Assembly (NCBI RefSeq): GCF_903933125.1
Contig: NZ_CAIZIZ010000310.1
Coordinates: 1 to 64,000, forward strand
Source: an uncultured Lamprocystis sp.
GTDB taxonomy: Bacteria > Pseudomonadota > Gammaproteobacteria > Chromatiales > Chromatiaceae
Reading direction: 5' to 3'
DNA: 64,000 bases
Positions 34,706 to 43,824 of this stretch are shown in pieces. The stretch's first letter is position 1; every line of letters begins with the position of its first letter. Position numbers and translations under genes: made by a program. The notes beneath the pieces are model-generated. The model was not told where the DNA came from and did no database searches. It saw nothing but the letters and a program-made list of their open reading frames with translations.

Positions 34706-34723
34706 TGTCCCAGCGCTGGCACA
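34706..34723. promoter_or_regulatory. Candidate operator, dyad upstream of pqqA
   Basis: The 18-bp sequence TGTCCCAGCGCTGGCACA is a near-perfect dyad fitting TGT-N2-CAG-N2-CTG-N2-ACA. A second copy (15 of 18 bases identical) lies upstream of xoxF at 39303. The match extends on both sides (AGTG before, GGC after). It looks like a shared regulator site for PQQ synthesis and methanol oxidation. The regulator is unknown. Confidence 0.5.
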
Positions 34724-34875
34724 GGCACACGCAGTCCGACCCGATCGCCGCCAAGCGCCGACCGACCAGCCGCACGCGGCCGTGCACGCGTTACGGGCTG
34801 GCGTCCGGTGTACCCGGGCAGGCCAGATCACCACCTCGGGCAATGGCACGTGCTTTGCTTGACTTCATCTCACCA

Positions 34876-34896
34876 AGTTGCGGACAACACGCAACT
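34876..34896 (+). promoter_or_regulatory. Hairpin in the pqqA leader
   Basis: AGTTGCG and CGCAACT pair as a 7-bp stem with a 7-nt loop, about 80 bp before the pqqA start. It could be an operator half-site pair or a leader RNA stem. Confidence 0.35.
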
Positions 34897-34976
34897 CTGG
34901 CGGGCCGATTCCACGTTAGGGATCGGCTGCACGTCGAAATGGTCCCATCAATTCCATCGAGGAGGCGACAGCCAAC

Positions 34977-35051
34977 ATGACCTGGTCAACCCCCGCGTTC
35001 GAGGATCTGCGTCTGGGCTTCGAGATCAACCTGTATATCAACAACCGGTAA
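34977..35051 (+). CDS. pqqA: PQQ precursor peptide
   Basis: A 24-residue peptide, MTWSTPAFEDLRLGFEINLY then INNR, has the PqqA pattern with the Glu16-x3-Tyr20 pair that PqqE crosslinks to form PQQ. The ATG at 34977 is preceded by GAGGAGG at 11 nt. It is directly upstream of pqqB in the standard pqqABCDE order. Its stop codon lies in the loop of an inverted repeat (35043-35058). Confidence 0.95.
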   Translation: MTWSTPAFEDLRLGFEINLYINNR

Positions 35052-35058
35052 ACCGGTT
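35043..35058 (+). terminator. Inverted repeat at the pqqA stop, possible attenuator
   Basis: AACCGGT and ACCGGTT flank two bases, with the pqqA TAA overlapping the centre, followed by the palindrome GGTTAACC. A structure here could stabilise or end the pqqA message so that precursor peptide is made in excess over PqqB-E, as is usual. It is too short and lacks a T-run for a classical terminator. Confidence 0.35.
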
Positions 35059-35164
35059 AACCTAAAGATTGAGGCACAAGCGCCCTGAGCCGGCCAGCTG
35101 CCGGCCGGGGCGCACCCACCCCCGCATTTGGCAACCCCAGCTCGACTTAACCCAAGCAGTTAGT

Positions 35165-36079
35165 ATGTATATTCGCGTTCTCGGGTCCGGCGCGGGCGGC
35201 GGCTTCCCGCAGTGGAATTGCAACTGCCCCAATTGTTCCGGCGTCCGCTCCGGTCGAATCAAAGCCACCGCGCGTACCCAATCCTCGATCGCTGTCAGCG
35301 CCGATGGAGGGGATTGGATCCTGTTCAATGCCTCCCCGGACATCCGCGCCCAGTTGGCGGCATTCCCATCCTTACAGCCAGGACGCCAGGTCCGGGACAC
35401 GGCCATCCGCGCGATCCTGCTGGTCGATGCGCAGATCGACCACACGACCGGACTCCTGATGCTGCGCGAGCACACCGCCCCGTGGGACATCTACTGCACC
35501 GCGGCGGTTCGGCAGGACCTGACCACCGGGTTCCCGATCTTCAACATCCTCGGGCACTTCCGCGGGATAAACTGGCACGAGGTGCTGACCGATCAGTCGG
35601 ATTTCACAATTCCCGGCGCCGCGGGACTCGTCTTTACCGCCGTCCCCCTGAAAAGCGAGGCACCACCCTACTCACCCCATCGCCACAATACGGTCCCTGG
35701 GGACAATATCGGCGTCCGCGTACGCGACGAGCGGACCGGCCGGACGCTCTTCTACGCGCCGGGGTTAGGGCGTATCGACGCGTCGGTCCTTGCCTATATG
35801 GAGGCGGCGGATTGTCTGCTGGTGGACGGCACCCTGTGGCGCGACGACGAGATGATCGAATGCGGGATCGGGGATAAACTCGGCAGTGCCATGGGCCACC
35901 TTGACCAATCCGGCCGCGGCGGTCTCATGGAGCATCTGAGCCGCCTGGCCCGGCCACGTAAGATCCTCATCCATATCAACAACACCAACCCCATCCTGGA
36001 CGAGGAGTCCCGCGAGCGCCGCACCCTGGAGCAGGCCGACATCGAGGTCGCCTTCGACGGGATGGAGATCACGCTGTAA
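35165..36079 (+). CDS. pqqB: PQQ biosynthesis protein PqqB
   Basis: This 304-aa metallo-beta-lactamase-fold protein has [21 protein letters not shown] at the start and the Cys-rich CNCPNC, a hallmark of PqqB. Further on, [14 protein letters not shown] and the late [17 protein letters not shown] are typical. It is thought to hydroxylate the crosslinked Glu-Tyr intermediate. The ATG at 35165 fits the family start, 113 nt after pqqA. The ribosome-binding site is weak. Confidence 0.95.
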   Translation: MYIRVLGSGAGGGFPQWNCNCPNCSGVRSGRIKATARTQSSIAVSADGGDWILFNASPDIRAQLAAFPSLQPGRQVRDTAIRAILLVDAQIDHTTGLLMLREHTAPWDIYCTAAVRQDLTTGFPIFNILGHFRGINWHEVLTDQSDFTIPGAAGLVFTAVPLKSEAPPYSPHRHNTVPGDNIGVRVRDERTGRTLFYAPGLGRIDASVLAYMEAADCLLVDGTLWRDDEMIECGIGDKLGSAMGHLDQSGRGGLMEHLSRLARPRKILIHINNTNPILDEESRERRTLEQADIEVAFDGMEITL

Positions 36080-36129
36080 CCCGATAAACACATGTTTTTC
36101 AACACATGAACGCACACCCTGGAGTGCTG

Positions 36130-36867
36130 ATGGAGACCGATACCGCGACCCCCTGGAGCAGGACAGAATTTGAGCAGCGCTTACGGGACAAGGAGCGCTA
36201 TTACCATATTCATCACGAACTCCATGTGCTGATGAACTCGGGCCAGGTCGACAAGCCCGTGATCCAGGGCTGGGTGGCCAATCGCTTCTATTATCAGACA
36301 TCGATTCCGCTCAAGGACGCGGCAATCATGGCCAATTGCCCGGATCGGGACGCCCGTCGGCTGTGGGTCCAGCGCATCATCGATCACGACGGCACCCACG
36401 GGGATGAGGGCGGCATCGAAGCCTGGCTGCAATTGGGTGAGGCAGTCGGACTGACCCGCGAGGATCTGTTGTCGAACAAACATCTGCTGCCCGGGGTCCG
36501 GTTCGCCGTGGACGCTTATGTGGACTTCGCGCGCCGCCAACCCTGGGAAATCGCCGCCAGCTCGTCACTGACGGAGCTCTTCGCCCCAACCATCCATCAG
36601 GCGCGCCTGGATTCCTGGCCGGGACACTATCCCTGGATCGAGCCTCAGGGCTATGCCTATTTCCGCAAGCGGCTCGCCGAGGCGCGTCGGGACGTCGAAC
36701 ATGGACTCGCGATTACACTCGACTACTACCGCACCCGTGAGCAGCAGGAGCGGATGCTGGAGGTTCTCCAGTTCAAACTGGATGTCCTGTGGACTATGCT
36801 CGACTGCATGTGGGTCGCCTATGTCGCCAAGCGCCCGCCCTACCACAATGTCGGCGGTCGGCCATGA
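36130..36867 (+). CDS. pqqC: Pyrroloquinoline-quinone synthase PqqC
   Basis: This 245-aa all-helical oxidase of the haem-oxygenase-like fold performs the last ring closure and oxidation of PQQ. Signatures are [47 protein letters not shown] and [11 protein letters not shown]. The ATG at 36130 has GGAG 5 nt upstream and is preferred over 36106. It overlaps pqqD by 4 nt. Confidence 0.95.
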   Translation: METDTATPWSRTEFEQRLRDKERYYHIHHELHVLMNSGQVDKPVIQGWVANRFYYQTSIPLKDAAIMANCPDRDARRLWVQRIIDHDGTHGDEGGIEAWLQLGEAVGLTREDLLSNKHLLPGVRFAVDAYVDFARRQPWEIAASSSLTELFAPTIHQARLDSWPGHYPWIEPQGYAYFRKRLAEARRDVEHGLAITLDYYRTREQQERMLEVLQFKLDVLWTMLDCMWVAYVAKRPPYHNVGGRP

Positions 36868-37160
36868 GTGCCCCGGAGCCGATCATCAGCCCGGACACGG
36901 TGCCGCGCCTGTCACCGATGTTCCGCCTCCAGTGGGAAGAGGCCCAGGGCTGTCATGTCCTGCTCTACCCGGAAGGCATGGTCAAGCTCAATGGCCCGGC
37001 CGGTGAGATCCTCAAGTGCTGCGACGGGGTGCGCTCGATCGCACAGATTATCCATGACTTGAGCGTCCGCTTCCCCGCGGCCCCCACCCTGCCCGACGAC
37101 TGCCGCCAATTTCTGAAGACTGCCCATGACAACCAATGGCTCCGTATCGACCCTGCCTAA
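36864..37160 (+). CDS. pqqD: PQQ peptide chaperone PqqD
   Basis: This 98-aa protein has [25 protein letters not shown] and [21 protein letters not shown], the RRE-type peptide-binding fold that presents PqqA to PqqE. The ATG at 36864 overlaps the pqqC stop (ATGA). Its 3' end overlaps the pqqE start by 35 nt. Confidence 0.94.
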   Translation: MSAPEPIISPDTVPRLSPMFRLQWEEAQGCHVLLYPEGMVKLNGPAGEILKCCDGVRSIAQIIHDLSVRFPAAPTLPDDCRQFLKTAHDNQWLRIDPA

Positions 37161-38271
37161 GCCGCTTTGGCTTCTGGCGGAACTCACTTACCGCTGCCCG
37201 CTCCAATGCCCCTACTGCTCCAATCCCCTCGACATCGCCCGCTACCAGGACGAATTGAGCACGGCGGAATGGGTACGGGTCTTCCGTGAGGCGCGCGCCC
37301 TGGGGGCGGTGCAGCTCGGTCTCTCCGGCGGCGAGGCCCTGGTGCGCCAGGACCTGGAAGAGCTGATCGCCGCGGCCCACGCGCTGGGCTTCTACACCAA
37401 CCTGCTCACGTCCGGTGTGGGCATGGACGAGCGGCGCATTCGCGGCTTCAAGGAGGCCGGGCTCGACCATATCCAGATCAGTTTCCAGGCCAGCAGCGAG
37501 GAGTTGAACAACTTCATCGCCGGTAACGACTCATTCAAGCACAAGCTGGAAATGGCCCGGCTGGTCAAGCACTATGGCTATCCCATGGTGCTGTGTTTCG
37601 TCCTGCACCGACACAACACGGACCACGTCGAACAGATTCTCGATCTGGCCCATGCGCTCCAGGCCGACTATGTGGAACTGGCCACCACCCAATACTACGG
37701 CTGGGCCATGCTCAATCGGGACCAGTTGTTCCCGACTCGTGAGCAGGTCGCGCATGCCGAGGCGACCGCACATCGCTATCAGGAAAAGCTCAAAGGCCGG
37801 ATGAAGACCCTCTATGTCGTTCCCGACTATTACGAGGACCGCCCCAAGGCGTGCATGAAAGGCTGGGGGGCGATCTTTCTCACCGTCGCCCCGGATGGCA
37901 CCGCCCTCCCATGCCATGCCGCCGGCAGCCTTCCGGGGCTGAGCTTTCCCAACGTACGCCAGCATGATCTCGCCTGGATCTGGAACGCGTCACCGGACTT
38001 CAACCGGTTCCGCGGCTTTGAGTGGATGAAGGAGCCCTGCCGCACCTGCCCGGAGCAGACCCGCGACTTCGGCGGCTGCCGCTGCCAAGCCTATCTGCTC
38101 ACCGGCGACCCCGCCAATGCTGACCCGGTCTGCTCCAAATCACCCCATCATGCCGCACTCCAACAGCAGGTCCAGGCCATCGGCGAGACCCAGACGGGAG
38201 CCGTGGCCCCCTTGATCTACCGTAACTTCCGCAACTCCAAGCGGCAGATGGGCATCGCGGCGCCTGATTGA
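37126..38271 (+). CDS. pqqE: PqqA peptide cyclase PqqE (radical SAM)
   Basis: This 381-aa radical SAM/SPASM protein has the CPLQCPYC cluster motif near residue 25, [18 protein letters not shown], and C-terminal auxiliary-cluster cysteines ([18 protein letters not shown]). It forms the Glu-Tyr carbon-carbon bond in PqqA with PqqD. It is full-length and the last gene of pqqABCDE. The next gene is convergent and ends 10 nt away. Confidence 0.96.
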   Translation: MTTNGSVSTLPKPLWLLAELTYRCPLQCPYCSNPLDIARYQDELSTAEWVRVFREARALGAVQLGLSGGEALVRQDLEELIAAAHALGFYTNLLTSGVGMDERRIRGFKEAGLDHIQISFQASSEELNNFIAGNDSFKHKLEMARLVKHYGYPMVLCFVLHRHNTDHVEQILDLAHALQADYVELATTQYYGWAMLNRDQLFPTREQVAHAEATAHRYQEKLKGRMKTLYVVPDYYEDRPKACMKGWGAIFLTVAPDGTALPCHAAGSLPGLSFPNVRQHDLAWIWNASPDFNRFRGFEWMKEPCRTCPEQTRDFGGCRCQAYLLTGDPANADPVCSKSPHHAALQQQVQAIGETQTGAVAPLIYRNFRNSKRQMGIAAPD

Positions 38272-38281
38272 TGAATCCGGC

Positions 38282-39244
38282 CTAACACACGCGACAGGCC
38301 CTTAGCCGATCCGTCTCGCCGACCAGGGCGTCGATCATCGCAGGGTCCGAGATCAGGTGCCCCGCATCTTCGACCAAGAGCAGCCGTGAACCCGGCAGCG
38401 CCTGGTGCAAGGTCCAGGCACCCTCGAGGGGACAGACCAGGTCCAGCCGCCCGTGCACGATGGTGGTGGGTACTGTCGGCAGCCGTTCGGCGTGCTCGAT
38501 GATCTCATTATCCTGAAGGAAATAGCGGTGGCGCGCGTAGTGGGTCGCGATACGCACCTTGGCCAGGACCTGCGCGGCAACGACCGGCGCGGTCGACACC
38601 GCCGGGACGAACGGCCGCTGCCAGGTCAACACCCGCTCCTCCCACGCCGACCAGGCCAAGGCCGCCGCTGACGCCAGCGCCGCGTCCCTGGAACGGACCA
38701 GGCGATGATAGGCCATCGGCAGGCCGGTGCGCGCCGCCTTGGGGACTTGATCACAGAAGTCCCGCCAAGCATCCGGAAGCAGTCGCGCGACCCCATTCGG
38801 CCCGAAGAACCAGTCCAGATCCCGCTGCCGGGCCAGAAAGGTCCCGCGCAAGACCAACCCCATCACCCGCTGCGGGTGGGTCTGCGCGTAGACCAAGGCC
38901 AGGGTCGCACCCCAGGACCCGCCGAACAGCAGCCAGCGGTTGATCCTCAACCCCGTTCGGATGGTCTCCAGGTCCTCAATCAAATTCCGGGTGTTGTTCT
39001 GCGCGATGCCGCCCACGGGGGTCGAGCGCCCGCTGCCCCGTTGATCGACCAGCACGATGCGGTAGTGGTCCGGATCGAAATAGCGCCGGTGATCCGGTTG
39101 GCACCCAGACCCCGGACCGCCATGGAGGAAGACCACCGGGCAACCGTCGACCCGCCCGCATTCCTCCACATAAAGTCGCTGTCCGTCCCCAAGGACCAGG
39201 TGCCGCGCCGCATAGGGTTCGGTCGGCGGATAGAGCACGCGCAT
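38282..39244 (-). CDS. pip: Proline iminopeptidase
   Basis: This 320-aa alpha/beta-hydrolase has the oxyanion loop HGGPGSGC, DQRGSGRSTP, the nucleophile elbow GGSWGATLAL, the acid-bearing HGRLDLVCPLEG and the final DAGHL catalytic His. These are the S33 prolyl aminopeptidase features. It removes N-terminal proline from peptides. Lying between pqqE and xoxF, it might help degrade processed PqqA in place of the absent PqqF/G peptidases, but this is speculation. The ATG at 39244 follows GGGAG. Confidence 0.9.
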   Translation of the reverse strand: MRVLYPPTEPYAARHLVLGDGQRLYVEECGRVDGCPVVFLHGGPGSGCQPDHRRYFDPDHYRIVLVDQRGSGRSTPVGGIAQNNTRNLIEDLETIRTGLRINRWLLFGGSWGATLALVYAQTHPQRVMGLVLRGTFLARQRDLDWFFGPNGVARLLPDAWRDFCDQVPKAARTGLPMAYHRLVRSRDAALASAAALAWSAWEERVLTWQRPFVPAVSTAPVVAAQVLAKVRIATHYARHRYFLQDNEIIEHAERLPTVPTTIVHGRLDLVCPLEGAWTLHQALPGSRLLLVEDAGHLISDPAMIDALVGETDRLRACRVC

Positions 39245-39302
39245 GGTACAACTCCCGGATCACGTTAACGAACTACGCTCACGAACGCTGGGACGCACAG
39301 AG

Positions 39303-39320
39303 TGTCCCAGCACTGACACA
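39303..39320. promoter_or_regulatory. Candidate operator, dyad upstream of xoxF
   Basis: TGTCCCAGCACTGACACA is the second copy of the dyad seen upstream of pqqA (34706-34723), 388 bp before the xoxF ATG and 59 bp from the pip start. The rest of the 463-bp xoxF leader shows little similarity to the pqqA leader, so the dyad stands out as the shared element. Confidence 0.5.
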
Positions 39321-39649
39321 GGCGTGACACCTGGAGCGCACAGCCGGGGCGCAACGCCATGACGGACCCGTCGCCGACCCATCCGATGAGGGAACGAGGC
39401 CGAGTGCTGGGGATGACCGACAGTCCAAGTAAGACACCATGGCGCTGGGGTTTCGGACCAGCGCGGGCAGCCCCCGACCGGCCCAAATCCTGCGTCCTGA
39501 CCATTCCCCGACCGGAAAGAGGCAACGCCTGCGTACGGACGCGACCCTGGCACAGGGTTTGCTGATCTGGTGGAGCCACCTCAACCTAAACCCGCACGCC
39601 ATTGAGCGCGCCCTTGAGCCGAGCGCAGCGGCACCGTCAGCAGTCTGCC

Positions 39650-39678
39650 TTGAGGCCGCGTCCCTGTCCTGATAATCA
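39650..39678 (+). promoter_or_regulatory. Possible sigma-70-type promoter of xoxF
   Basis: TTGAGG and TAATCA are 17 bp apart and end 30 bp before the xoxF ATG. They fit a sigma-70-type -35/-10 pair moderately well. A GGAGG site follows at about 39693. The match is suggestive only. Confidence 0.35.
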
Positions 39679-39707
39679 CAATCCCAGATCGAGGAGGTCT
39701 TGGAAAC

Positions 39708-41504
39708 ATGCAACCGATAAAGCATTCCATCCTAGCCGTCGCGGTAGCCGCCGCAGTGACCTACACCGCATCCAGCGTCGCCAACTCAGGTCTCATCGAG
39801 TTGCAACAGGATCCGAATCAATGGGTGATGCCGTCCGGAAACTACTCCAGCACGCGCTACAGCGCACTCGATCAGATCAACGCGGGCAACGTCAAGGATC
39901 TGCAAGTCGCCTGGACCTTCTCGACCGGCGTTCTGCGCGGCCATGAGGGCGGCCCACTGGTCTTGGGCGACGTGATGTACGTCCACACCCCCTTCCCCAA
40001 CAAGGTCTTTGCGCTGGATCTGAACAACGAGGGCAAAATTCTCTGGAAGTATGAACCCCGCCAGGACAGCAGTGTCATCCCGGTGATGTGTTGCGATACC
40101 GTCAATCGTGGGCTTGCCTATGCCGACGGCAAGATCTTCCTCTCCCAGGCCGACACGACCCTGGTGGCACTCGACGCAAAGACCGGCGCCAAGGTCTGGT
40201 CAGTGGTGAATGGTGACCCCAGCAAGGGCTCCACCTCCACCGCCGCGCCCATGGTCGTCAAAGATATGGTCTACGTCGGCATCAGCGGCGGCGAATTCGG
40301 TGTGCGCGGCTACCTGACGGCCTACAACATCAACGACGGCAAGCTGGTGTGGCGCGGCTATTCCATGGGTCCCGACGCCGACACCCTGATGGACCCGGAA
40401 AAGACCACCCATCTCGGCAAACCGGTCGGCAAGGACTCCGGCACCGCGACCTGGGAGGGTGACCAGTGGAAGATCGGCGGCGGGACGACTTGGGGCTGGT
40501 ACTCCTATGATCCAGCGCTTAACCTGATCTATTACGGCTCCGGCAACCCCAGCACCTGGAACCCGGCACAGCGCCCCGGCGATAACCGCTGGTCAATGAC
40601 CATTTGGGCGCGCGATGCCGATACCGGCATGACGAAATGGGTCTATCAGATGACCCCCCATGACGAATGGGACTATGACGGCATCAACGAGATGGTCTTG
40701 GTCGATAAGGAGATCAAGGGTAAGCCGCGCAAGGCCCTGGTCCACTTCGACCGCAACGGCTTCGGCTACACCCTGGACCGCGTCACCGGCGAACTGCTGG
40801 TAGCCGAGAAGTTCGACCCGGCCGTGAACTGGGCGACCCACGTGGATATGGCGACCGGACGGCCGCAGGTCGTCGCCAAATACTCTACCGACCACAATGG
40901 TGAGGACGTGAACACCACCGGGGTCTGCCCGGCCGCCCTGGGCAGCAAGGACCAGCAGCCGTCCGCCTACTCTCCGCGCACCGGTCTGTTCTATGTCCCC
41001 ACCAATCACGTCTGCATGGACTATGAGCCGTTCAAGGTCTCCTACACCGCGGGCCAACCCTACGTAGGCGCCACCCTGACCATGTATCCGGCCCCCGGCG
41101 GCACCACCCTGGGTAACTTCATCGCCTGGGACGCAGACAAGGGCAAGATCGTCTGGTCGGACCCCGAGCAGTTCTCGGTGTGGGGCGGGGCCCTGGCCAC
41201 CGCCGGTGACGTGGTCTTCTACGGCACCCTGGAAGGCTATTTGAAAGCCGTCGACGCCAAGACAGGGAAGCAACTCTATAAGTTCAAGACCCCGTCCGGC
41301 ATCATCGGCAATGTCCATACCTATACCCACAATGGCAAGCAGTATCTCGCCGTCCTGTCTGGTCTGGGTGGCTGGGCCGGCATCGGGATGGCCGCCGGCC
41401 TGACCGATCCCACCGCCGGTCTCGGTGCCGTGGGTGCCTATGCCTCATTGAGCGACTACACCCAATTGGGCGGTCAACTTACGGTGTTCTCGCTGCCGAA
41501 CTGA
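39708..41504 (+). CDS. xoxF: Lanthanide-dependent PQQ methanol dehydrogenase XoxF
   Basis: This 598-aa periplasmic quinoprotein has a signal peptide ([20 protein letters not shown]), W-motif repeats of an eight-bladed propeller, the vicinal disulfide C128-C129, PQQ-stacking W262 and metal ligands E196, N280 and catalytic D322. The motif WDYDG places a second Asp at 324; calcium-type MxaF has a non-acidic residue there. That Asp marks lanthanide-dependent XoxF enzymes. It oxidises methanol (and possibly formaldehyde) in the periplasm and reduces XoxG. It heads the xoxFGJ run, downstream of a 463-bp leader. Confidence 0.96.
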   Translation: MQPIKHSILAVAVAAAVTYTASSVANSGLIELQQDPNQWVMPSGNYSSTRYSALDQINAGNVKDLQVAWTFSTGVLRGHEGGPLVLGDVMYVHTPFPNKVFALDLNNEGKILWKYEPRQDSSVIPVMCCDTVNRGLAYADGKIFLSQADTTLVALDAKTGAKVWSVVNGDPSKGSTSTAAPMVVKDMVYVGISGGEFGVRGYLTAYNINDGKLVWRGYSMGPDADTLMDPEKTTHLGKPVGKDSGTATWEGDQWKIGGGTTWGWYSYDPALNLIYYGSGNPSTWNPAQRPGDNRWSMTIWARDADTGMTKWVYQMTPHDEWDYDGINEMVLVDKEIKGKPRKALVHFDRNGFGYTLDRVTGELLVAEKFDPAVNWATHVDMATGRPQVVAKYSTDHNGEDVNTTGVCPAALGSKDQQPSAYSPRTGLFYVPTNHVCMDYEPFKVSYTAGQPYVGATLTMYPAPGGTTLGNFIAWDADKGKIVWSDPEQFSVWGGALATAGDVVFYGTLEGYLKAVDAKTGKQLYKFKTPSGIIGNVHTYTHNGKQYLAVLSGLGGWAGIGMAAGLTDPTAGLGAVGAYASLSDYTQLGGQLTVFSLPN

Positions 41505-41635
41505 CCTGAACGGCCGCTCCCTGGGCCAGCCGGGGATGCGGCCATCCGAGCGGCGCCATTCAAGTCGGCTGCCCAAGGGGCGGCATCTTGGCGTCGGGCC
41601 ATCGCGGCCCACCGCATCCAGCATCGAGACCTGCC

Positions 41636-42184
41636 ATGAGACACGCCATGGGTAACCGGAAGGCTTTGAGCCTCACACTCCTCACCACGCTCACACTCGC
41701 GGGCGCCAGCGCCCTTTACGCCGCGGACTCCCCGCCCGCCAATGCCGCGACGGCCGATTACAAGGCATTCAAGTTCTCCGCCGACCACCCCTATTTTTTT
41801 CAGGACGGGAAGGTCGACTTCGGGACCTATAACGGCTTCCGCCGGTACCACTCGGAATGCCACGTCTGTCACGGACCCGCCGGCATGGGCAGCGCCTATG
41901 CGCCCGCTTTGATGAACTCAATGAAGGTACTGAATTTCGATCAGTTCGTGACCGTGGTCATCCAGGGCCGCAAAGGTCTCGACAACCGGGTCATGCCCTC
42001 CTTCGCCAGCAACCAGAACGTGCTGCCCTACATGAGCGACATCTACGCCTACCTGAAGGCGCGCTCCGACGGGGTCATCGACGTCGCCCGCCCGGCCAAT
42101 TTCCCGAAGGCCAAACCGGACCCGAAGCCGGCGGCACCAGCACCCGCGGCCCAAGCCTCGGCGGCGACTCCCGCCAAGCCCTAG
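41636..42184 (+). CDS. xoxG: Cytochrome c XoxG, electron acceptor of XoxF
   Basis: This protein of about 182 aa has a signal peptide (ALSLTLLTTLTLAGASALYAAD), a CHVCHG haem site, NFDQFVTVVIQGRKGLDNRVMPSF with the axial Met, and an Ala/Pro-rich tail (KPAAPAPAAQASAATPAKP). It is placed directly after xoxF, as in other XoxG cytochromes. It carries electrons from XoxF to the oxidase chain or, in a phototroph, perhaps into the cyclic pool. The ATG at 41636 gives a sensible signal peptide; one at 41648 would too. Confidence 0.9.
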   Translation: MRHAMGNRKALSLTLLTTLTLAGASALYAADSPPANAATADYKAFKFSADHPYFFQDGKVDFGTYNGFRRYHSECHVCHGPAGMGSAYAPALMNSMKVLNFDQFVTVVIQGRKGLDNRVMPSFASNQNVLPYMSDIYAYLKARSDGVIDVARPANFPKAKPDPKPAAPAPAAQASAATPAKP

Positions 42185-42188
42185 ACGG

Positions 42189-43073
42189 ATGGACACCGGG
42201 TACTGCTGTCTCTTGAAACGCACCCCCGCGCCATGCCATCACTGGTTCGGCGCACTGCGTGCACTCTGCTATCTTGCACCTCTGGCGATCCTTGTTACGG
42301 GTTCGCCGGTTCTGGGGGCAACCGATCACGAAGCCCGTTCCGGCCAGTATCTGACGGTCTGTGGAGACCCCAACAACCTGCCTTTCTCCAACCAGCAACT
42401 GGAAGGATTTGAGAACAAGATCGCCGAGCTGATCGCCGCCGGGTTGGACCGCCCGCTGCATTACCGTTGGTGGCCCCAAACCGTGGGATTCGTCCGCAAT
42501 ACGCTCCAGACCCGCTTGTGCGACCTGATCATGGGGATCAGCACGGTCAATGATCTGGTCCAGAATACTAATCCCTATTACAGGTCCGTCTACACCCTGG
42601 TCTATCGGCGCGACGCCGGTCTCAACCTCCAGAGTCTCAAGGATCCCGCCGCTAAGGGCCTGCGCATCGGAGTCGTGGCCGGAACTCCGCCCGTCAGCCT
42701 GCTCACGCGTTACGACCTGCTGGGGCAGACCCGCTCTTATGAACGGGCCGTCGACACCCGACTCTACGCCCCCGCCCGTGATGCCGTGGAAGACGTCGCC
42801 CGGGGTCAGTTGGATTTGGCGGTTATCTGGGGACCGATTGCGGGCGATGCAGCGCGGAAGCAGCCTGTCCCCCTGACCCTGGTGCCGCTGCCCGCGGAAG
42901 AGGATGGTATCCCGCTGGCCTTCAGCATTTCTCTGGGCATCCGTCCTCGTGAAACAGCCTGGAAACACGAGTTGAACGCGCTGTTGGAACGGCTCGCGCC
43001 CCAAATCCTGACGATCCTTCAAAGTTACGGTGTACCGTTGCTGGACATGAATGATCAACTGATCGCACCGTGA
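42189..43073 (+). CDS. xoxJ: Periplasmic XoxJ-like binding protein
   Basis: This 294-aa protein is of the periplasmic solute-binding fold, annotated elsewhere as quinoprotein-associated XoxJ/MxaJ. An N-terminal export signal (LCYLAPLAILVTGSPVLGA) leads into LTVCGDPNNLPFSN and a C-terminal lobe ending LTILQSYGVPLL. XoxJ binds apo-XoxF and is thought to aid cofactor loading. It follows xoxG by 4 nt and overlaps the next start by 4 nt (GTGA). Confidence 0.9.
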   Translation: MDTGYCCLLKRTPAPCHHWFGALRALCYLAPLAILVTGSPVLGATDHEARSGQYLTVCGDPNNLPFSNQQLEGFENKIAELIAAGLDRPLHYRWWPQTVGFVRNTLQTRLCDLIMGISTVNDLVQNTNPYYRSVYTLVYRRDAGLNLQSLKDPAAKGLRIGVVAGTPPVSLLTRYDLLGQTRSYERAVDTRLYAPARDAVEDVARGQLDLAVIWGPIAGDAARKQPVPLTLVPLPAEEDGIPLAFSISLGIRPRETAWKHELNALLERLAPQILTILQSYGVPLLDMNDQLIAP

Positions 43074-43801
43074 TAACCCACGTGGTGCTTAGATCGCTCC
43101 CGTGGGAGCGGCTTGCAGCCGCGATGCAGATCAGCGCGAAGCCAGCGGCGGCAACGGTGTTTACAGGTCGCACCCTGGGCGCAGGCCCGCGTCGCGCCCC
43201 CCCGCTCGCAGGCTGCTCCCACCGGGTCCGCCACCCGATCAATTGCCTCGCCCGCCGGCTCCTGGTGATGGGGCTGATCGCCCTGCCTACCGCTCCGTGC
43301 CGCACCGCTGAGCCCGCCCCGCTCTTCGACGCGGACGGTTACCGCGTCGACCAGTTTATCGCGTCCGTCCCTGCCACCGCCCCCGGCGCCACGACCGTAA
43401 ACACCGGGGAGGTCGCGGCCCTGCGCGAGCACGGTCATGTCACCCTGATCGATGTCATGCCCGCGCCGCCAAAGCCCGCCGGTCTGGGGCCGACCGACCT
43501 CTGGCTGCCGCCGCCGCGGCTCAACATCCCAGGCTCGGTATGGCTCCCCAACATCGGCTATGGCCGACTCTCCGACGCGCTCACCGCTTACTGGCAACGC
43601 AATCTGGAACGTCTGACCGGGGGTGACCACGGCCACCGACTGATCGTCTATTGCCGTGCCGACTGCTGGATGTCCTGGAACGCCGCCAAGCGGCTGGCTG
43701 CCGCGGGCTACACCGCGGTCTACTGGTACCCCGACGGCGTCACCGGTTGGGAAGCGGCGGGGCTGCCGCTGGCGGTGAGCCGCCCGGTGCCGCCGGACTA
43801 A
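43070..43801 (+). CDS. PQQ-linked CXXCW rhodanese-like protein
   Basis: The C-terminal ~170 residues are a rhodanese-type domain with the motif CRADCW (CXXCW) and EPAPLFDADGYRVDQFIAS at the mature N-terminus. This family is always found with PQQ-dependent alcohol oxidation genes. A periplasmic redox or assembly role is assumed. The frame opens at GTG 43070, coupled to xoxJ, but the first ~55 codons cross a REP-like palindrome and do not look like protein. A hydrophobic export segment (LARRLLVMGLIALPTAPC) begins near 43247. The true start may be the ATG at 43268, or the 5' end may be altered by the repeat. Confidence 0.75.
   Translation: MITHVVLRSLPWERLAAAMQISAKPAAATVFTGRTLGAGPRRAPPLAGCSHRVRHPINCLARRLLVMGLIALPTAPCRTAEPAPLFDADGYRVDQFIASVPATAPGATTVNTGEVAALREHGHVTLIDVMPAPPKPAGLGPTDLWLPPPRLNIPGSVWLPNIGYGRLSDALTAYWQRNLERLTGGDHGHRLIVYCRADCWMSWNAAKRLAAAGYTAVYWYPDGVTGWEAAGLPLAVSRPVPPD
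43092..43226. repeat. REP-like palindromic pair at the 5' end of the CXXCW gene
   Basis: GCTCCC-GT-GGGAGC (43096-43109) and GCGGCT-TGC-AGCCGC (43108-43122) form two adjacent hairpins. An inverted, less perfect partner (GCAGGCTGCTCCCACCGGG) ends near 43226. Such paired repeats are typical of REP/BIME elements. A half copy lies at 2427-2447. The element sits within the open frame of the rhodanese-like gene. Confidence 0.7.
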
Positions 43802-43824
43802 GGCGACCGCGACGATCGAGGTTG

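Noticed and set aside
39708-41504. Possibility that the methanol dehydrogenase is a calcium MxaF enzyme
   Set aside because: The extra Asp at residue 324 in WDYDG and the xoxG/xoxJ neighbours favour XoxF; no mxa genes are near.
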